Position numbers and translations under genes: made by a program. From the NCBI GenBank assembly GCA_038232275.1, contig JBBSIC010000037.1:1-31130 (forward strand): DNA of 31,130 nucleotides, in the 5' to 3' direction. Positions 21,223 through 28,856 of the stretch are shown here, in pieces; position 1 is the stretch's first letter; every line of letters starts with the position of its first letter. The notes below the pieces were generated by a model. That model did no database searches, was not told where the DNA came from, and saw only the letters and a list, made by a program, of their open reading frames with translations. The stretch comes from DATLGB01 sp038232275 (GTDB taxonomy: Bacteria; Actinomycetota; Thermoleophilia; Solirubrobacterales; Solirubrobacteraceae).

Positions 21223-22413
21223 GTGGCCCCTGCCCAGGTCGGCCTGAAGCACCTGCTGGAATCCGGCGTTCACTTCGGTCATCAGACGCGCCGGTGGAAC
21301 CCGAAGATGCGCCGCTTCATCCTCGGCGAGCGCGAGGGCATCTACCTGATCGACCTGCTCAAGACCGAGGAGCTGCTCGAGAAGGCCCAGGTCTTCTCGG
21401 AGGGCATCGCCCGCCGCGGCGGCGTGATCCTGTTCGTCGGCACCAAGAAGCAGGCGCGCGACTCCATCAAGGAGGTCGCCGAGAGCTGCGGGATGCCCTA
21501 CGTCAACCAGCGTTGGCTCGGTGGCGTGCTCACGAACTTCCAGACGATCTCCCAGCGCATCAAGCGCCTGCACGACCTCGAGCGCTTCCAGACGGAGGGC
21601 CAGCTCGAGCTGCTGCCCACGCAGGAGCGCATGAAGGCCCTGGCCGACCTCGCCAAGCTGCAGGCCAACCTCGGCGGCGTCAAGAACATGGTCCGCCCGC
21701 CCGACGCGATGTTCGTCGTAGACCTCAAGACGGAGGACATCGCCGTCAAGGAGGCCAAGCGCCTGCGCATCCCGATCATCGGGCTGGTCGACACCAACTG
21801 CGACCCGGACGGGATCCAGTACATCGTCCCGGGCAACGACGACTCCATGAGGTCCTGCGCCGCCATCACCAAGGCGCTCGGCGACCGCATCATGGCGGGC
21901 CGCGCGGCGTGGCAGCAGGTCGAGCAGGAGCGGGTGCGCAGGGAGACCGAGGAGGCCGCCCGCCGCGCCGCCGAGGAGGCCGCCAAGCGCGAGGCCGAGG
22001 AGGCCGCCCGCGTCGAGGCCGAGGCCGCCGCCGCCGCCGAGCAGGCCGAGCGCGTCGAGGAGCGCCAGGCCGAGGCCGCTGCGAGCCGCAAGGCGCAGGC
22101 CCCCGTCGAGCGCTCAGGCGACGGCACCGGGCGCCCGCATCCCGCGCCGACAGTCGACGACGACCTGCCCGCGCGCCCCGGTCCGCGCGGCAAGAAGGCC
22201 GCCCCCTCCGAGGGGGCCGCCGCACCCGCGAAGACCAAGACGCCGGCCGCGCCGGCCCACGCCGAGTCCGAGGCCCCGCCGGCCGAGGCACCGCCGGCTC
22301 CGAGCCCGCCGGAGGAGCCCGCACCGGCCGACCCCGCGCCGGTCGCCGCCGAGGAGCCCGGCGCCGACGCGCCCGCCGAGGCGCCCGAGGAAGGGGAGAG
22401 GACCGATGGCTGA
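21223..22413 (+). CDS. rpsB: 30S ribosomal protein S2 with long C-terminal extension
   Basis: The S2 core occupies about residues 1-230. It shows LLESGVHFGHQTRRWNPKM, FVGTKKQARDSIKE, YVNQRWLGGVLTNFQTI, DAMFVVDLKTEDIAVKEA, and PIIGLVDTNCDPD followed by IPGN-type VPGNDDSMRS. The remaining 165 residues have no counterpart in a standard 230-260-residue S2: first a charged Ala/Glu/Arg coiled-coil-like segment (about 230-290), then a Pro/Ala/Glu-rich disordered tail. The GTG start has a good Shine-Dalgarno. The stop overlaps tsf by 8 bases, so the extension is translated in frame up to tsf and is not an artefact of a missed stop. Confidence 0.97.
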   Translation: MAPAQVGLKHLLESGVHFGHQTRRWNPKMRRFILGEREGIYLIDLLKTEELLEKAQVFSEGIARRGGVILFVGTKKQARDSIKEVAESCGMPYVNQRWLGGVLTNFQTISQRIKRLHDLERFQTEGQLELLPTQERMKALADLAKLQANLGGVKNMVRPPDAMFVVDLKTEDIAVKEAKRLRIPIIGLVDTNCDPDGIQYIVPGNDDSMRSCAAITKALGDRIMAGRAAWQQVEQERVRRETEEAARRAAEEAAKREAEEAARVEAEAAAAAEQAERVEERQAEAAASRKAQAPVERSGDGTGRPHPAPTVDDDLPARPGPRGKKAAPSEGAAAPAKTKTPAAPAHAESEAPPAEAPPAPSPPEEPAPADPAPVAAEEPGADAPAEAPEEGERTDG

Positions 22414-23008
22414 GATCACGGCCGCGATGGTCAAGGAGCTCCGCGAGAAGACCGGCGCGGGCATGATGGACTGCAAGCGGGCGCTGGGTGAGACCGAGGG
22501 CGACGTCGAGAAGGCGGTCGAGCTGCTGCGCGTCCGGCTCGGCGACAAGGCCCTGAAGCTCGGTGGCCGCGAGACGTCCGAGGGGACCGTGCAGTCCTAC
22601 ATCCACTCGAACGCCAAGGTCGGCGTGCTGGTGGAGGTCGACTGCAACACGGACTTCGTCGCGCGCAACGACGACTTCATCGACTTCGCGCGCTCGATCG
22701 CCATGCACGTGGCGGCCGTCCCGACGATCCGGTGGGTCTCGCCCGGCGACGTGCCGCAGGACGCCCGCGACGCCGAGCAGCGCGTCTTCGAGGCCCAGGC
22801 GGCGGAGAAGCCTGAGCAGGTGCGATCGAAGATCGCAGAAGGCAAGCTGCGCAAGTGGCTGGAGGAGGTCACCCTGATCCCCCAGCAGCACGTCAACGCC
22901 GACAAGTTCGACGGCAAGACGATCGAGCAGATCCGGGCCGAGCTCTCCGGCCAGCTCGGCGAGAACGTCGTCATCAAGCGCTTCGCGCGCTTCGCCGTCG
23001 GGGCCTAG
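22406..23008 (+). CDS. tsf: elongation factor Ts
   Basis: EF-Ts is the nucleotide-exchange factor for EF-Tu. The 200-residue short form has the N-terminal UBA-like domain (ITAAMVKELREKTGAGMMDCKRAL, given here as its two halves: ITAAMVKELREKTGAG and MMDCKRALGE) and the core signature VEVDCNTDFVARNDDF, including the TDFV residues that contact EF-Tu. The second core subdomain is abbreviated, as in Thermus-type short EF-Ts. It starts inside the end of rpsB (8-base overlap), the usual rpsB-tsf pairing. Confidence 0.96.
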   Translation: MAEITAAMVKELREKTGAGMMDCKRALGETEGDVEKAVELLRVRLGDKALKLGGRETSEGTVQSYIHSNAKVGVLVEVDCNTDFVARNDDFIDFARSIAMHVAAVPTIRWVSPGDVPQDARDAEQRVFEAQAAEKPEQVRSKIAEGKLRKWLEEVTLIPQQHVNADKFDGKTIEQIRAELSGQLGENVVIKRFARFAVGA

Positions 23009-23014
23009 CTCCCC

Positions 23015-23743
23015 GTGATCGAGCCCGGCCCCGTCTTCTCGCGCATCCTGCTGAAGCTCTCCGGGGAGGCCTTGATGGGCAACCGGGAGTACGGGATCGA
23101 CGGCGACAAGGTCGCGGCCATCGCCCGCCAGATCCAGCACGTGCACGACCGCGGCGTCGAGATCGCGGTCGTGCTCGGCGCGGGCAACATCTACCGGGGC
23201 ATCGCCAGCGCCGCAGCCGGGATGGACCGCGCGACCGCCGACTACCTCGGGATGCTCGCGATCGTCATCAACGCCGTGACGCTGCAGGACGCGCTCGAGG
23301 GCCTCGGGGTCCACACCCGCGTGCAGTCGGCGATCGCCGTCGCCGAGGTCGCCGAGCCGTTCATCCGCCGGCGCGCCATGCGCCACCTGGAGAAGGGCCG
23401 CGTCGTGATCTTCGCGGCCGGCACCGGCAACCCGTTCTTCACCAGCGACACGGCCGCCGCGCTGCGGGCCCAGGAGATCCACGCCGAGGCGATCCTGATG
23501 GCAAAGAACGGCGTCGACGGCGTCTTCAGCGGCGACCCGCGCACCGATCCCACGGCCGAGTTTATCCCCGAGCTCACCCATATGGAGGCGCTCCAGCGCG
23601 GGCTGAAGGTGATGGACTCGACCGCGTTGTCGCTGTGCATGGACAACGCCACTCCGATTCACGTCTTCAACATGGACGACGATGAGAACATCGACCGGAT
23701 AGTGTCCGGCGAGCGGGTCGGCACCCTCGTGCGCACGCCATGA
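23015..23743 (+). CDS. pyrH: UMP kinase
   Basis: PyrH phosphorylates UMP to UDP in pyrimidine synthesis. It is a 242-residue hexameric amino-acid-kinase fold protein. Signatures: RILLKLSGEALMG, VVLGAGNIYRG, DRATADYLGMLAIVINAVTL, VIFAAGTGNPFFTSDTAA, and AKNGVDGVFSGDPRTDP. The start GTG 23015 lies 6 bases after the tsf stop, and the stop overlaps frr by 4 bases. The order tsf-pyrH-frr-uppS-cdsA is the classic bacterial arrangement. Confidence 0.97.
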   Translation: MIEPGPVFSRILLKLSGEALMGNREYGIDGDKVAAIARQIQHVHDRGVEIAVVLGAGNIYRGIASAAAGMDRATADYLGMLAIVINAVTLQDALEGLGVHTRVQSAIAVAEVAEPFIRRRAMRHLEKGRVVIFAAGTGNPFFTSDTAAALRAQEIHAEAILMAKNGVDGVFSGDPRTDPTAEFIPELTHMEALQRGLKVMDSTALSLCMDNATPIHVFNMDDDENIDRIVSGERVGTLVRTP

Positions 23744-24303
23744 CGATCATCGACGACCTCCTCAAAGACGCCGCCGAGCACATGACCAAGTCGGTCGAGG
23801 CGACGCTCGTGAAGCTCGCCAGCGTCCGCGCCGGGCGCGCCAGCCCGTCGCTGCTGGACCGCATCGTGGTCGACTACTACGGCGCGCAGACCCCGCTCAA
23901 GCAGCTGGCCACGATCCATGCCGCCGAGGCGCGCCTGCTGACGATCCAGCCGTACGACAAGTCGTCGATGAAGGCGATCGAGCGGGCGATCCAGGAGTCC
24001 GACCTCGGCCTCACGCCCAACAACGACGGCCAGGTCATCCGGATGCAGATCCCGGAGATGACCGAGGAGCGCCGCCGTGAGATGGTCAAGGTCGCGCGCT
24101 CGGTCGCCGAGGACGGCCGGATCGCAATCCGCAACGCGCGCCGCGACACGATGGGCGACCTGCGCGAGCTCAAGGAGGCCGGCGAGACCGGCTCCGACGA
24201 CGAGCACCGCGCCGAGGACTCGCTGCAGAAGCTCACCGACGAGAAGGTCGCTGACCTCGACCACGCGCTGAAGGCCAAAGAGGCCGAGATCCTCGAAGTC
24301 TGA
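23740..24303 (+). CDS. frr: ribosome recycling factor
   Basis: RRF dismantles the post-termination ribosome together with EF-G. The 187 residues match the family length. Clear blocks: the N-terminal three-helix domain with VRAGRASPSLLDRI, the beta domain VDYYGAQTPLKQLATI, and PNNDGQVIRMQIPEMTEERR, then KVARSVAEDGRIAIRNARRD and the C-terminal helix LQKLTDEKVADLD. The ATG overlaps pyrH as ATGA, and uppS begins 2 bases after its stop. Confidence 0.97.
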   Translation: MTIIDDLLKDAAEHMTKSVEATLVKLASVRAGRASPSLLDRIVVDYYGAQTPLKQLATIHAAEARLLTIQPYDKSSMKAIERAIQESDLGLTPNNDGQVIRMQIPEMTEERRREMVKVARSVAEDGRIAIRNARRDTMGDLRELKEAGETGSDDEHRAEDSLQKLTDEKVADLDHALKAKEAEILEV

Positions 24304-24305
24304 GG

Positions 24306-24983
24306 ATGCCGGCCGGCCGCGTCGGCGCGCACTACGTCGCGATCATCACGGATGGCAACGGGCGGTGGGCGCAGCGGCGCGGCGTGGACGTCGCCGAGGG
24401 CCACCGCGCCGGAGCCGACACCGTCAAGGCGCGGCTGCGCGACGCGGCCGCGCTGGGCATCCGCGAGCTGACCGTCTACTCGTTCTCGACGGAGAACTGG
24501 TCGCGGCCCGAGGACGAGGTCGAGGCGCTGATGGACATGTTCGCCGAGCGGATCCTCTCAGAGACGCCCGAGCTGCTCGACGAAGGGGTGCGCATGCGCT
24601 TCCTCGGGCGCCGCGAGGGGGTCGACCCGGACCTCGTGGGGTTGATGGAGTGGGCGGAGGAGGCGACCGTCCACAACGAGCGCATCACCCTCTACATCGC
24701 CTTCAACTACGGCGGGCGCGCCGAGATCCTCGACGCCGCTCAGGGCTTCACCGGGACGACCGAGGCGGAGTTCGCCGCGCGCCTGTACGCCCCGGACATG
24801 CACGAGCCCGACCTGCTGATCCGCACGAGCGGCGAGCAGCGCACGTCGAACTTCCTGCCGTGGCAGTGCGCGTACTCCGAGCTGGTCTTCACGCCCGTGC
24901 TGTGGCCGGACTTCTCGCGCGCCGACCTCGAGGTGGCGCTGGCCGAGTACGACGCGCGCCGGCGCCGCTACGGGGGTCGCTGA
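24306..24983 (+). CDS. uppS: undecaprenyl diphosphate synthase (isoprenyl transferase)
   Basis: UppS condenses isopentenyl diphosphate units with a cis geometry to make the lipid carrier for cell-wall synthesis. The 225 residues start with the diphosphate loop TDGNGRWAQRRG (Asp16 is catalytic; GNGRWA binds phosphate). Other signatures are TVYSFSTENWSRP, YIAFNYGGRAEI and PDLLIRTSGEQRTSNFLPWQ. In actinobacteria related enzymes may make shorter or different polyprenyl chains, so chain length is uncertain. It starts 2 bases after frr. Confidence 0.94.
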   Translation: MPAGRVGAHYVAIITDGNGRWAQRRGVDVAEGHRAGADTVKARLRDAAALGIRELTVYSFSTENWSRPEDEVEALMDMFAERILSETPELLDEGVRMRFLGRREGVDPDLVGLMEWAEEATVHNERITLYIAFNYGGRAEILDAAQGFTGTTEAEFAARLYAPDMHEPDLLIRTSGEQRTSNFLPWQCAYSELVFTPVLWPDFSRADLEVALAEYDARRRRYGGR

Positions 24984-25199
24984 GCCCCGGTTCCCGACGC
25001 GGTGAACCGCTCGAGGCGGGACATCGCCGCCAGGGATTCGCGGCCAGTCGCAGATAGGGCATCTCATGGATGCCGAATCTGCGGATGGTCGGCGGCGGGT
25101 AGACCCACGTGGTCGACGCCCAGCGACCAGCGACGACGGAAGCGTGGTCCGCTGACGCCTCACGCCGGTTCCGCACCAGCTCTCTCTATAGACCCCCGA
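24984..25199. other. intergenic gap between uppS and cdsA
   Basis: This 216-base gap holds a perfect 6-bp hairpin GGCATC-TCATG-GATGCC (25058-25074) and the palindrome TCTATAGA just before the cdsA promoter. A 29-codon frame from ATG 25066 has no -10 or ribosome-binding site and looks random. The rest is featureless; the hairpin may end the upstream operon but lacks a T-tract. Confidence 0.4.
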
Positions 25200-25205
25200 T
25201 AGGGT
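25200..25205 (+). promoter_or_regulatory. putative -10 element TAGGGT of cdsA
   Basis: TAGGGT ends 9 nt before the cdsA ATG with no Shine-Dalgarno between. It suggests cdsA is separately transcribed rather than read only from the rpsB operon. Confidence 0.5.
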
Positions 25206-25214
25206 CAGCGGGTC

Positions 25215-26039
25215 ATGGCCCGCCGCTCGGACACGGAGCCCTCCTCCACACGGTCGGACTTCGCCCAGCGGGTCGTCGTCGGCGTCCCGGTGGCGGCGGT
25301 CGCCGTCTTTCTCATCGTCCTCGGCGGGACGCCGTTCGCGCTCACCGCGCTGTTTCTCGGCGGCGCCGCGATGGGGGAGCTGTGGCAGATGTACGACCGG
25401 GTGCACCCGGTCAAGCTGGCGGGCTTCGCGGCGCTCCTGGCGTTCGTCGTCTCCGCGCGATTCGGGGGCGAGCACCAGGTGCTGCTCACGGCCGTGGCGG
25501 TCTTCCCGGTGCTGTTCGGACTGGCCATCACCACGCCCGGCGGGCCGTCGGTCACCGCGCGCCTGTCGCTGACCGCGCTGGGCATCTACTGGATCGGCTT
25601 CGCGGTCGCCCACGCGGTCCTGCTGCGCGAGCTGCCCCACGGGCGCGACGTCCTCATCGACGTCCTGCTCGGCACCTTCATCGGCGACAGCGGCGCGTAC
25701 CTGGGCGGCCGCGCGCTGGGGCGCCGCAGGCTGGCGCCGTCGATCTCGCCCAACAAGACGATCGAGGGCCTGGCGATCGGCGTCGTGACGGCGATCGCGA
25801 CGGTCGAGATCGCCGGGCTGTACCAAGACTGGCTCGACTTCGAGCACGCCCTGTTGCTGGGCATCGCCGTGGCCATCGCGGCGCCCGTCGGGGACCTCTT
25901 CGAGTCCCAGGTCAAGCGCGACGCGAACACCAAGGACGCCGGCCGGCTCTTCGGCGTGCACGGCGGCGCGCTGGATCGCCTCGACGCGGCCTTCTTCGCG
26001 CTGGTGGCGGGGTACTACGTGTGGGGGGCGATGGTGTGA
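25215..26039 (+). CDS. cdsA: phosphatidate cytidylyltransferase
   Basis: CdsA makes CDP-diacylglycerol from phosphatidate and CTP, the precursor for membrane phospholipids. The 274-residue protein has about seven to eight membrane segments and the C-terminal family signature, seen as SQVKRDANTKDAGRLFGVHG followed by GALDRLDA, with conserved Lys-Asp, His-Gly-Gly and Asp-Arg-x-Asp residues. FIGDSGAYLGGRALGR and the SPNKTIEG loop are also typical. The ATG at 25215 is 9 nt after TAGGGT. The stop overlaps a short downstream frame as GTGA. Confidence 0.95.
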   Translation: MARRSDTEPSSTRSDFAQRVVVGVPVAAVAVFLIVLGGTPFALTALFLGGAAMGELWQMYDRVHPVKLAGFAALLAFVVSARFGGEHQVLLTAVAVFPVLFGLAITTPGGPSVTARLSLTALGIYWIGFAVAHAVLLRELPHGRDVLIDVLLGTFIGDSGAYLGGRALGRRRLAPSISPNKTIEGLAIGVVTAIATVEIAGLYQDWLDFEHALLLGIAVAIAAPVGDLFESQVKRDANTKDAGRLFGVHGGALDRLDAAFFALVAGYYVWGAMV

Positions 26040-26173
26040 CCCAGACGACCGAGGAGGACAAGCGCGACCGCCAGATGATCGAGCTGCTCAACGAGGCGCG
26101 CGTGGCGATGCCCGGCGTGCAGATCCTCTTCGGCTTCCTGCTGACCGTCCCGTTCGCGCAGGGCCTTCATTAA
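26036..26173 (+). pseudogene. truncated DUF6328-like membrane protein (N-terminal fragment)
   Basis: GTG 26036 overlaps the cdsA stop (GTGA) and opens a 45-codon frame ending in TAA. The peptide contains a charged helix (EEDKRDRQMIELLNEARVAM) followed by PGVQILFGFLLTVPFAQGLH. From memory, the PGVQxLFxFLLTVPF segment is characteristic of the first membrane helix of DUF6328 proteins, which are usually about 150 residues. Here the frame stops right after the first helix, and I cannot find the missing part in any frame of the next 280 bases. It may be a decayed gene or a short gene that kept only its first helix. Confidence 0.55.
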
Positions 26174-26200
26174 GCGCGTCGTCCTCCGCCTGCGAACTCG

Positions 26201-26241
26201 CCAAACGGGCTGCGCGGCCGTTTGGTCCCCCTGGAGGGGGA
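26201..26241 (+). terminator. two adjacent hairpins after cdsA, probable terminator region
   Basis: CCAAACGG (26201-26208) pairs with CCGTTTGG (26218-26225) over 9 bases, and directly after it TCCCCC (26226-26231) pairs with GGGGGA (26236-26241) over TGGA. Both stems are perfect. There is no T-tract. The surrounding 283 bases (26174-26456) before dxr hold no convincing gene. Confidence 0.5.
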
Positions 26242-26441
26242 CAGGACGGCCGCGGATCCTCGGCGCCCAGCCGTTGCGGGCGTATGTGACCCGCACGGTT
26301 GGGGAGGCTCGCCGGGCTGCCGAATCAGCGACCGGCGGCGCCGAAGGTCCTTTCCTCACCCGCTGCCGTAGACGTCGGTGAAATCGCCGGCGTTCACCCC
26401 CGGGCTCCCCGCTGCTTACCCGCCGTTGACCGGGCCCGCCC

Positions 26442-26447
26442 TACCAT
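26442..26447 (+). promoter_or_regulatory. putative -10 element TACCAT of dxr
   Basis: TACCAT ends 9 nt before the dxr ATG. A TTGACC lies at 26426-26431, but at only 10 bases from the hexamer, too close for a normal -35. Confidence 0.5.
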
Positions 26448-26456
26448 GCCCGGTGC

Positions 26457-27614
26457 ATGAAGCGGCTTCTCATCCTCGGTTCCACGGGCTCGGTCGGGAC
26501 CCAGGCGCTCGACGTCGTGGCGCGGGCTCCGGAGGCCTTCGAGCTCGTCGGCTTGAGCGCCCACAGCGGCTGGGAGGCGCTGTTGCGCCAGGCGCAGCAG
26601 CACGGCGTCAAGCGGCTCGGGCTCGCAGACCCGGATGCCGCCGCGCGGGCCGCCGAGGCGTGGACGGACGGCGAGGTGCTGGCCGGTCCGGAGGGCCTGG
26701 CGCGACTGGTCGCCGAGTCGGGCGCCGACCTCGTCCTCAACGCGATCGTCGGCAGCGCCGGCCTCGGCCCCACGATCGTCGCCCTCAGCGAGGGGATCGA
26801 CGTCGCGCTGGCCAACAAGGAGTCGCTGGTCGTCGGCGGCGAGCTCGTCACCGCGCTCAGCGAGGCGACGGGCGCGCAGCTGATCCCGGTCGACTCCGAG
26901 CACTCCGCCCTGCACCAGCTGATCGCTTGCGAGGGCGGGCGGGCCGGTGTCATCGACAGGCTCACGGTGACCGCGTCCGGCGGGCCGTTCCGTGGCCGCA
27001 CCAGGGCCGAGCTGCGCGACGTCACGGTGCAGGACGCGCTCCAGCACCCGACCTGGAAGATGGGCGGGAAGATCACGGTCGACTCGGCCACGCTGATGAA
27101 CAAGGGCCTCGAGGTGATCGAGGCCCATCACCTGTTCGGCACGCCGTACGAGCGCCTCGACGTGGTCGTGCACCCGCAGTCGATCGTGCACGCGCTCGTG
27201 TCGCTGTGCGACGGGTCCACGCTCGCCCACCTCGGCCATCCGGACATGCAGGTGCCGATCGCCTACGCGCTGCATCACCCCGACCGCGTTGACGTCCCCG
27301 TGGCGACGCTCGACCTCGCCGAGGTCGGCGCGCTGACCTTCGAGCCGGCCGACGATCAGACCTTCGCCTGCCTGCGCCTGGCGCGCGAGGCCGCGACAGC
27401 AGCAGGCACCGCGCCCTGCGTGCTCAACGCCGCCAACGAGGTCGCCGTGCACGCGGTCCTGGCCGGCCGCCTGTCCTTCACCGGCATCGCCGAGGTGATC
27501 GAGATGACGCTCGACCGCGTCCCGGCCGGCCGCGTGCACGGCTTCGACACGCTCTTCGACGCCGACGCGAGCGCGCGCGAGACGGCCGGCGAGCTGATCG
27601 AGGTGCGCGCTTGA
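26457..27614 (+). CDS. dxr: 1-deoxy-D-xylulose-5-phosphate reductoisomerase
   Basis: Dxr converts DXP to 2-C-methyl-D-erythritol 4-phosphate with NADPH, the first committed step of the MEP pathway to isoprenoids. The 385 residues are normal. Visible are the NADPH loop ILGSTGSVG (6-14), ALANKESLVVGG, the metal/substrate site PVDSEHSALHQ, the flexible loop TASGGPFRGRTR, HPTWKMGGKITVDSATLMNKGLEVIEAHHLF (cited as HPTWKMGGKITVDSATLM plus NKGLEVIEAHHLFG) and HPQSIVHALV. It supplies precursors for the carrier lipid made by UppS, encoded just upstream, and shares the pathway with ispG downstream. The stop overlaps rseP (TTGA). Confidence 0.96.
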   Translation: MKRLLILGSTGSVGTQALDVVARAPEAFELVGLSAHSGWEALLRQAQQHGVKRLGLADPDAAARAAEAWTDGEVLAGPEGLARLVAESGADLVLNAIVGSAGLGPTIVALSEGIDVALANKESLVVGGELVTALSEATGAQLIPVDSEHSALHQLIACEGGRAGVIDRLTVTASGGPFRGRTRAELRDVTVQDALQHPTWKMGGKITVDSATLMNKGLEVIEAHHLFGTPYERLDVVVHPQSIVHALVSLCDGSTLAHLGHPDMQVPIAYALHHPDRVDVPVATLDLAEVGALTFEPADDQTFACLRLAREAATAAGTAPCVLNAANEVAVHAVLAGRLSFTGIAEVIEMTLDRVPAGRVHGFDTLFDADASARETAGELIEVRA

Positions 27615-28690
27615 CCTTCGTCCTCGCCGCCCTCGGCTTCATGGCCCTGATCATCCTGCACGAGCTGGGCCACTTCGTCGCGGCCAAGGCGGTGGGGATG
27701 CGCGTCGAGCGCTTCAGCCTGTTCTTCCCGCCGCTGGCGTTCAGGTGGAAGGGCAAGGGCGAGACCGAGTACGCGATCGGGATGATCCCGCTCGGCGGCT
27801 ACGTGAAGATCAGCGGGATGAACCCGCACGAGGAGCTGCCGGAGGAGGTGCAGCCGCGGGCCTACTACCGCCAGAAGCCGTGGAAGCGGATCGTCGTGAT
27901 CCTCGCCGGGCCCCTCGTCAACATCGTGCTCGCCTTCGCCATCTTCACGGTCCTCATCCTCGACGGCGGCGTCGCGACCAACGGCGCGTCGGTGGTCAAG
28001 GTCGAGCGCAACCTGCCCGCCATGGGGGCGCTCGTCCCGGGCGACAAGATCGTCGCCGTCGACGGCAAGACGGGCGCGTCGGACGCGCTGGCCAAGCGCA
28101 TCGCGACCCACGCCTGCCCGGGCAAGCCGAAGCCGGGCTGCCAGGCCAAGGTCCCGGTGCGGCTCGACATCCGGCGCGACGGCGCGGTCGTCCACGAATC
28201 CGTCCGCCCGACCTACGACCCCAACTTCAAGAAGATGCGCCTCGGCTTCATCTCCGAGCCCGTCTTCCGCCCCGTCGGCGTGGCCGGCGCCGCACAGGGC
28301 TCCGTGCGGCAGATGTGGCAGGTCACGTCGCTCACCGTCACGCGCATCGCCAAGATCTTCGACCCCGTCCAGCGCAAGCAGCTGCACGGCGTCGTCGGGT
28401 CCTACGAGATCGCGCGGCAGGCGGTCAAGCTCAACCTCTCAGCCGCGCTGTTCGTGCTCGGGCTGATCTCGCTCTCGCTGGGCATCGTGAACCTGTTCCC
28501 GTTCCTGCCGCTCGACGGCGGGCACGTGTTCTGGGCGGTCGCCGAGAAGGTGCGGGGCAAGGCGATCCCGTTCAGCGTGATGGAGCGCGCGGGATTCGTG
28601 GGCTTCGCGCTCGTGATCCTGCTCGCGGTGATCGGCTTCACGAACGACCTGAACACCCTCAGCGGACCCGGCTTCCACCTGTCCCGCTGA
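27611..28690 (+). CDS. rseP: site-2 zinc metalloprotease (RseP family)
   Basis: An intramembrane protease of 359 residues that cleaves single-span proteins within the membrane, for example anti-sigma factors or signal-peptide remnants. The zinc motif HELGHF (17-22) is in the first membrane helix, and the third ligand motif is in NLFPFLPLDGGHVFW (about residue 300). Between them lies one PDZ-type domain (about 130-200; LVPGDKIVAVDGKTG). The likely start is TTG 27611, overlapping the dxr stop; an ATG at 27641 would remove part of the first helix. The dxr-rseP-ispG order is widely conserved. Confidence 0.93.
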   Translation: MTFVLAALGFMALIILHELGHFVAAKAVGMRVERFSLFFPPLAFRWKGKGETEYAIGMIPLGGYVKISGMNPHEELPEEVQPRAYYRQKPWKRIVVILAGPLVNIVLAFAIFTVLILDGGVATNGASVVKVERNLPAMGALVPGDKIVAVDGKTGASDALAKRIATHACPGKPKPGCQAKVPVRLDIRRDGAVVHESVRPTYDPNFKKMRLGFISEPVFRPVGVAGAAQGSVRQMWQVTSLTVTRIAKIFDPVQRKQLHGVVGSYEIARQAVKLNLSAALFVLGLISLSLGIVNLFPFLPLDGGHVFWAVAEKVRGKAIPFSVMERAGFVGFALVILLAVIGFTNDLNTLSGPGFHLSR

Positions 28691-28821
28691 GGTCACCAGT
28701 TGCCCGACGACACGCCGAGCGTCTGCGGCGTTCGCTGCAGCCGCTGGCCCGCTTCCCCGAGCTCGGATCCATGCTCGGCGCTTCGCTCGGCCCTCGAGCG
28801 TCTGCCGCGGAGACCTGACTG

Positions 28822-28839
28822 GTTGCTCGCGCAAGCAAC
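28822..28839. promoter_or_regulatory. 18-bp near-palindrome before the DsbA-like gene, possible operator
   Basis: GTTGCT (28822-28827) and AGCAAC (28834-28839) are inverted repeats about a GC-rich centre; eight of the nine base pairs of the 18-bp palindrome match. It ends 4 bases before TAGGGT, where a bound protein would block polymerase. A hairpin in DNA or RNA upstream is the alternative. Confidence 0.4.
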
Positions 28840-28843
28840 TGGG

Positions 28844-28849
28844 TAGGGT
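28844..28849 (+). promoter_or_regulatory. putative -10 element TAGGGT of the DsbA-like gene
   Basis: TAGGGT ends 7 nt before GTG 28857. This spacing favours GTG 28857 over the in-frame GTG at 28848, which overlaps the hexamer. Confidence 0.5.
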
Positions 28850-28856
28850 GGGGGGC

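Noticed and set aside
21890..23662. 590-codon minus-strand open frame opposite rpsB, tsf and pyrH
   Set aside because: It is a GC-driven mirror of three well-identified plus-strand genes; its translation is Arg/Gly/Asp/Val-rich with no recognisable motif.
25066..25155. 29-codon ORF before cdsA near TAGGGC and a hairpin
   Set aside because: The hexamer lacks the final T, there is no ribosome-binding site, and the peptide looks random; the hairpin overlaps its start codon.
26426..26447. TTGACC and TACCAT as a two-box promoter for dxr
   Set aside because: The spacing is only 10 bases instead of 16-19, so only the TACCAT element is kept.
28848..28856. Earlier GTG start for the DsbA-like protein
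   Set aside because: It overlaps the TAGGGT hexamer and adds only three residues; GTG 28857 fits the spacing seen at other genes.
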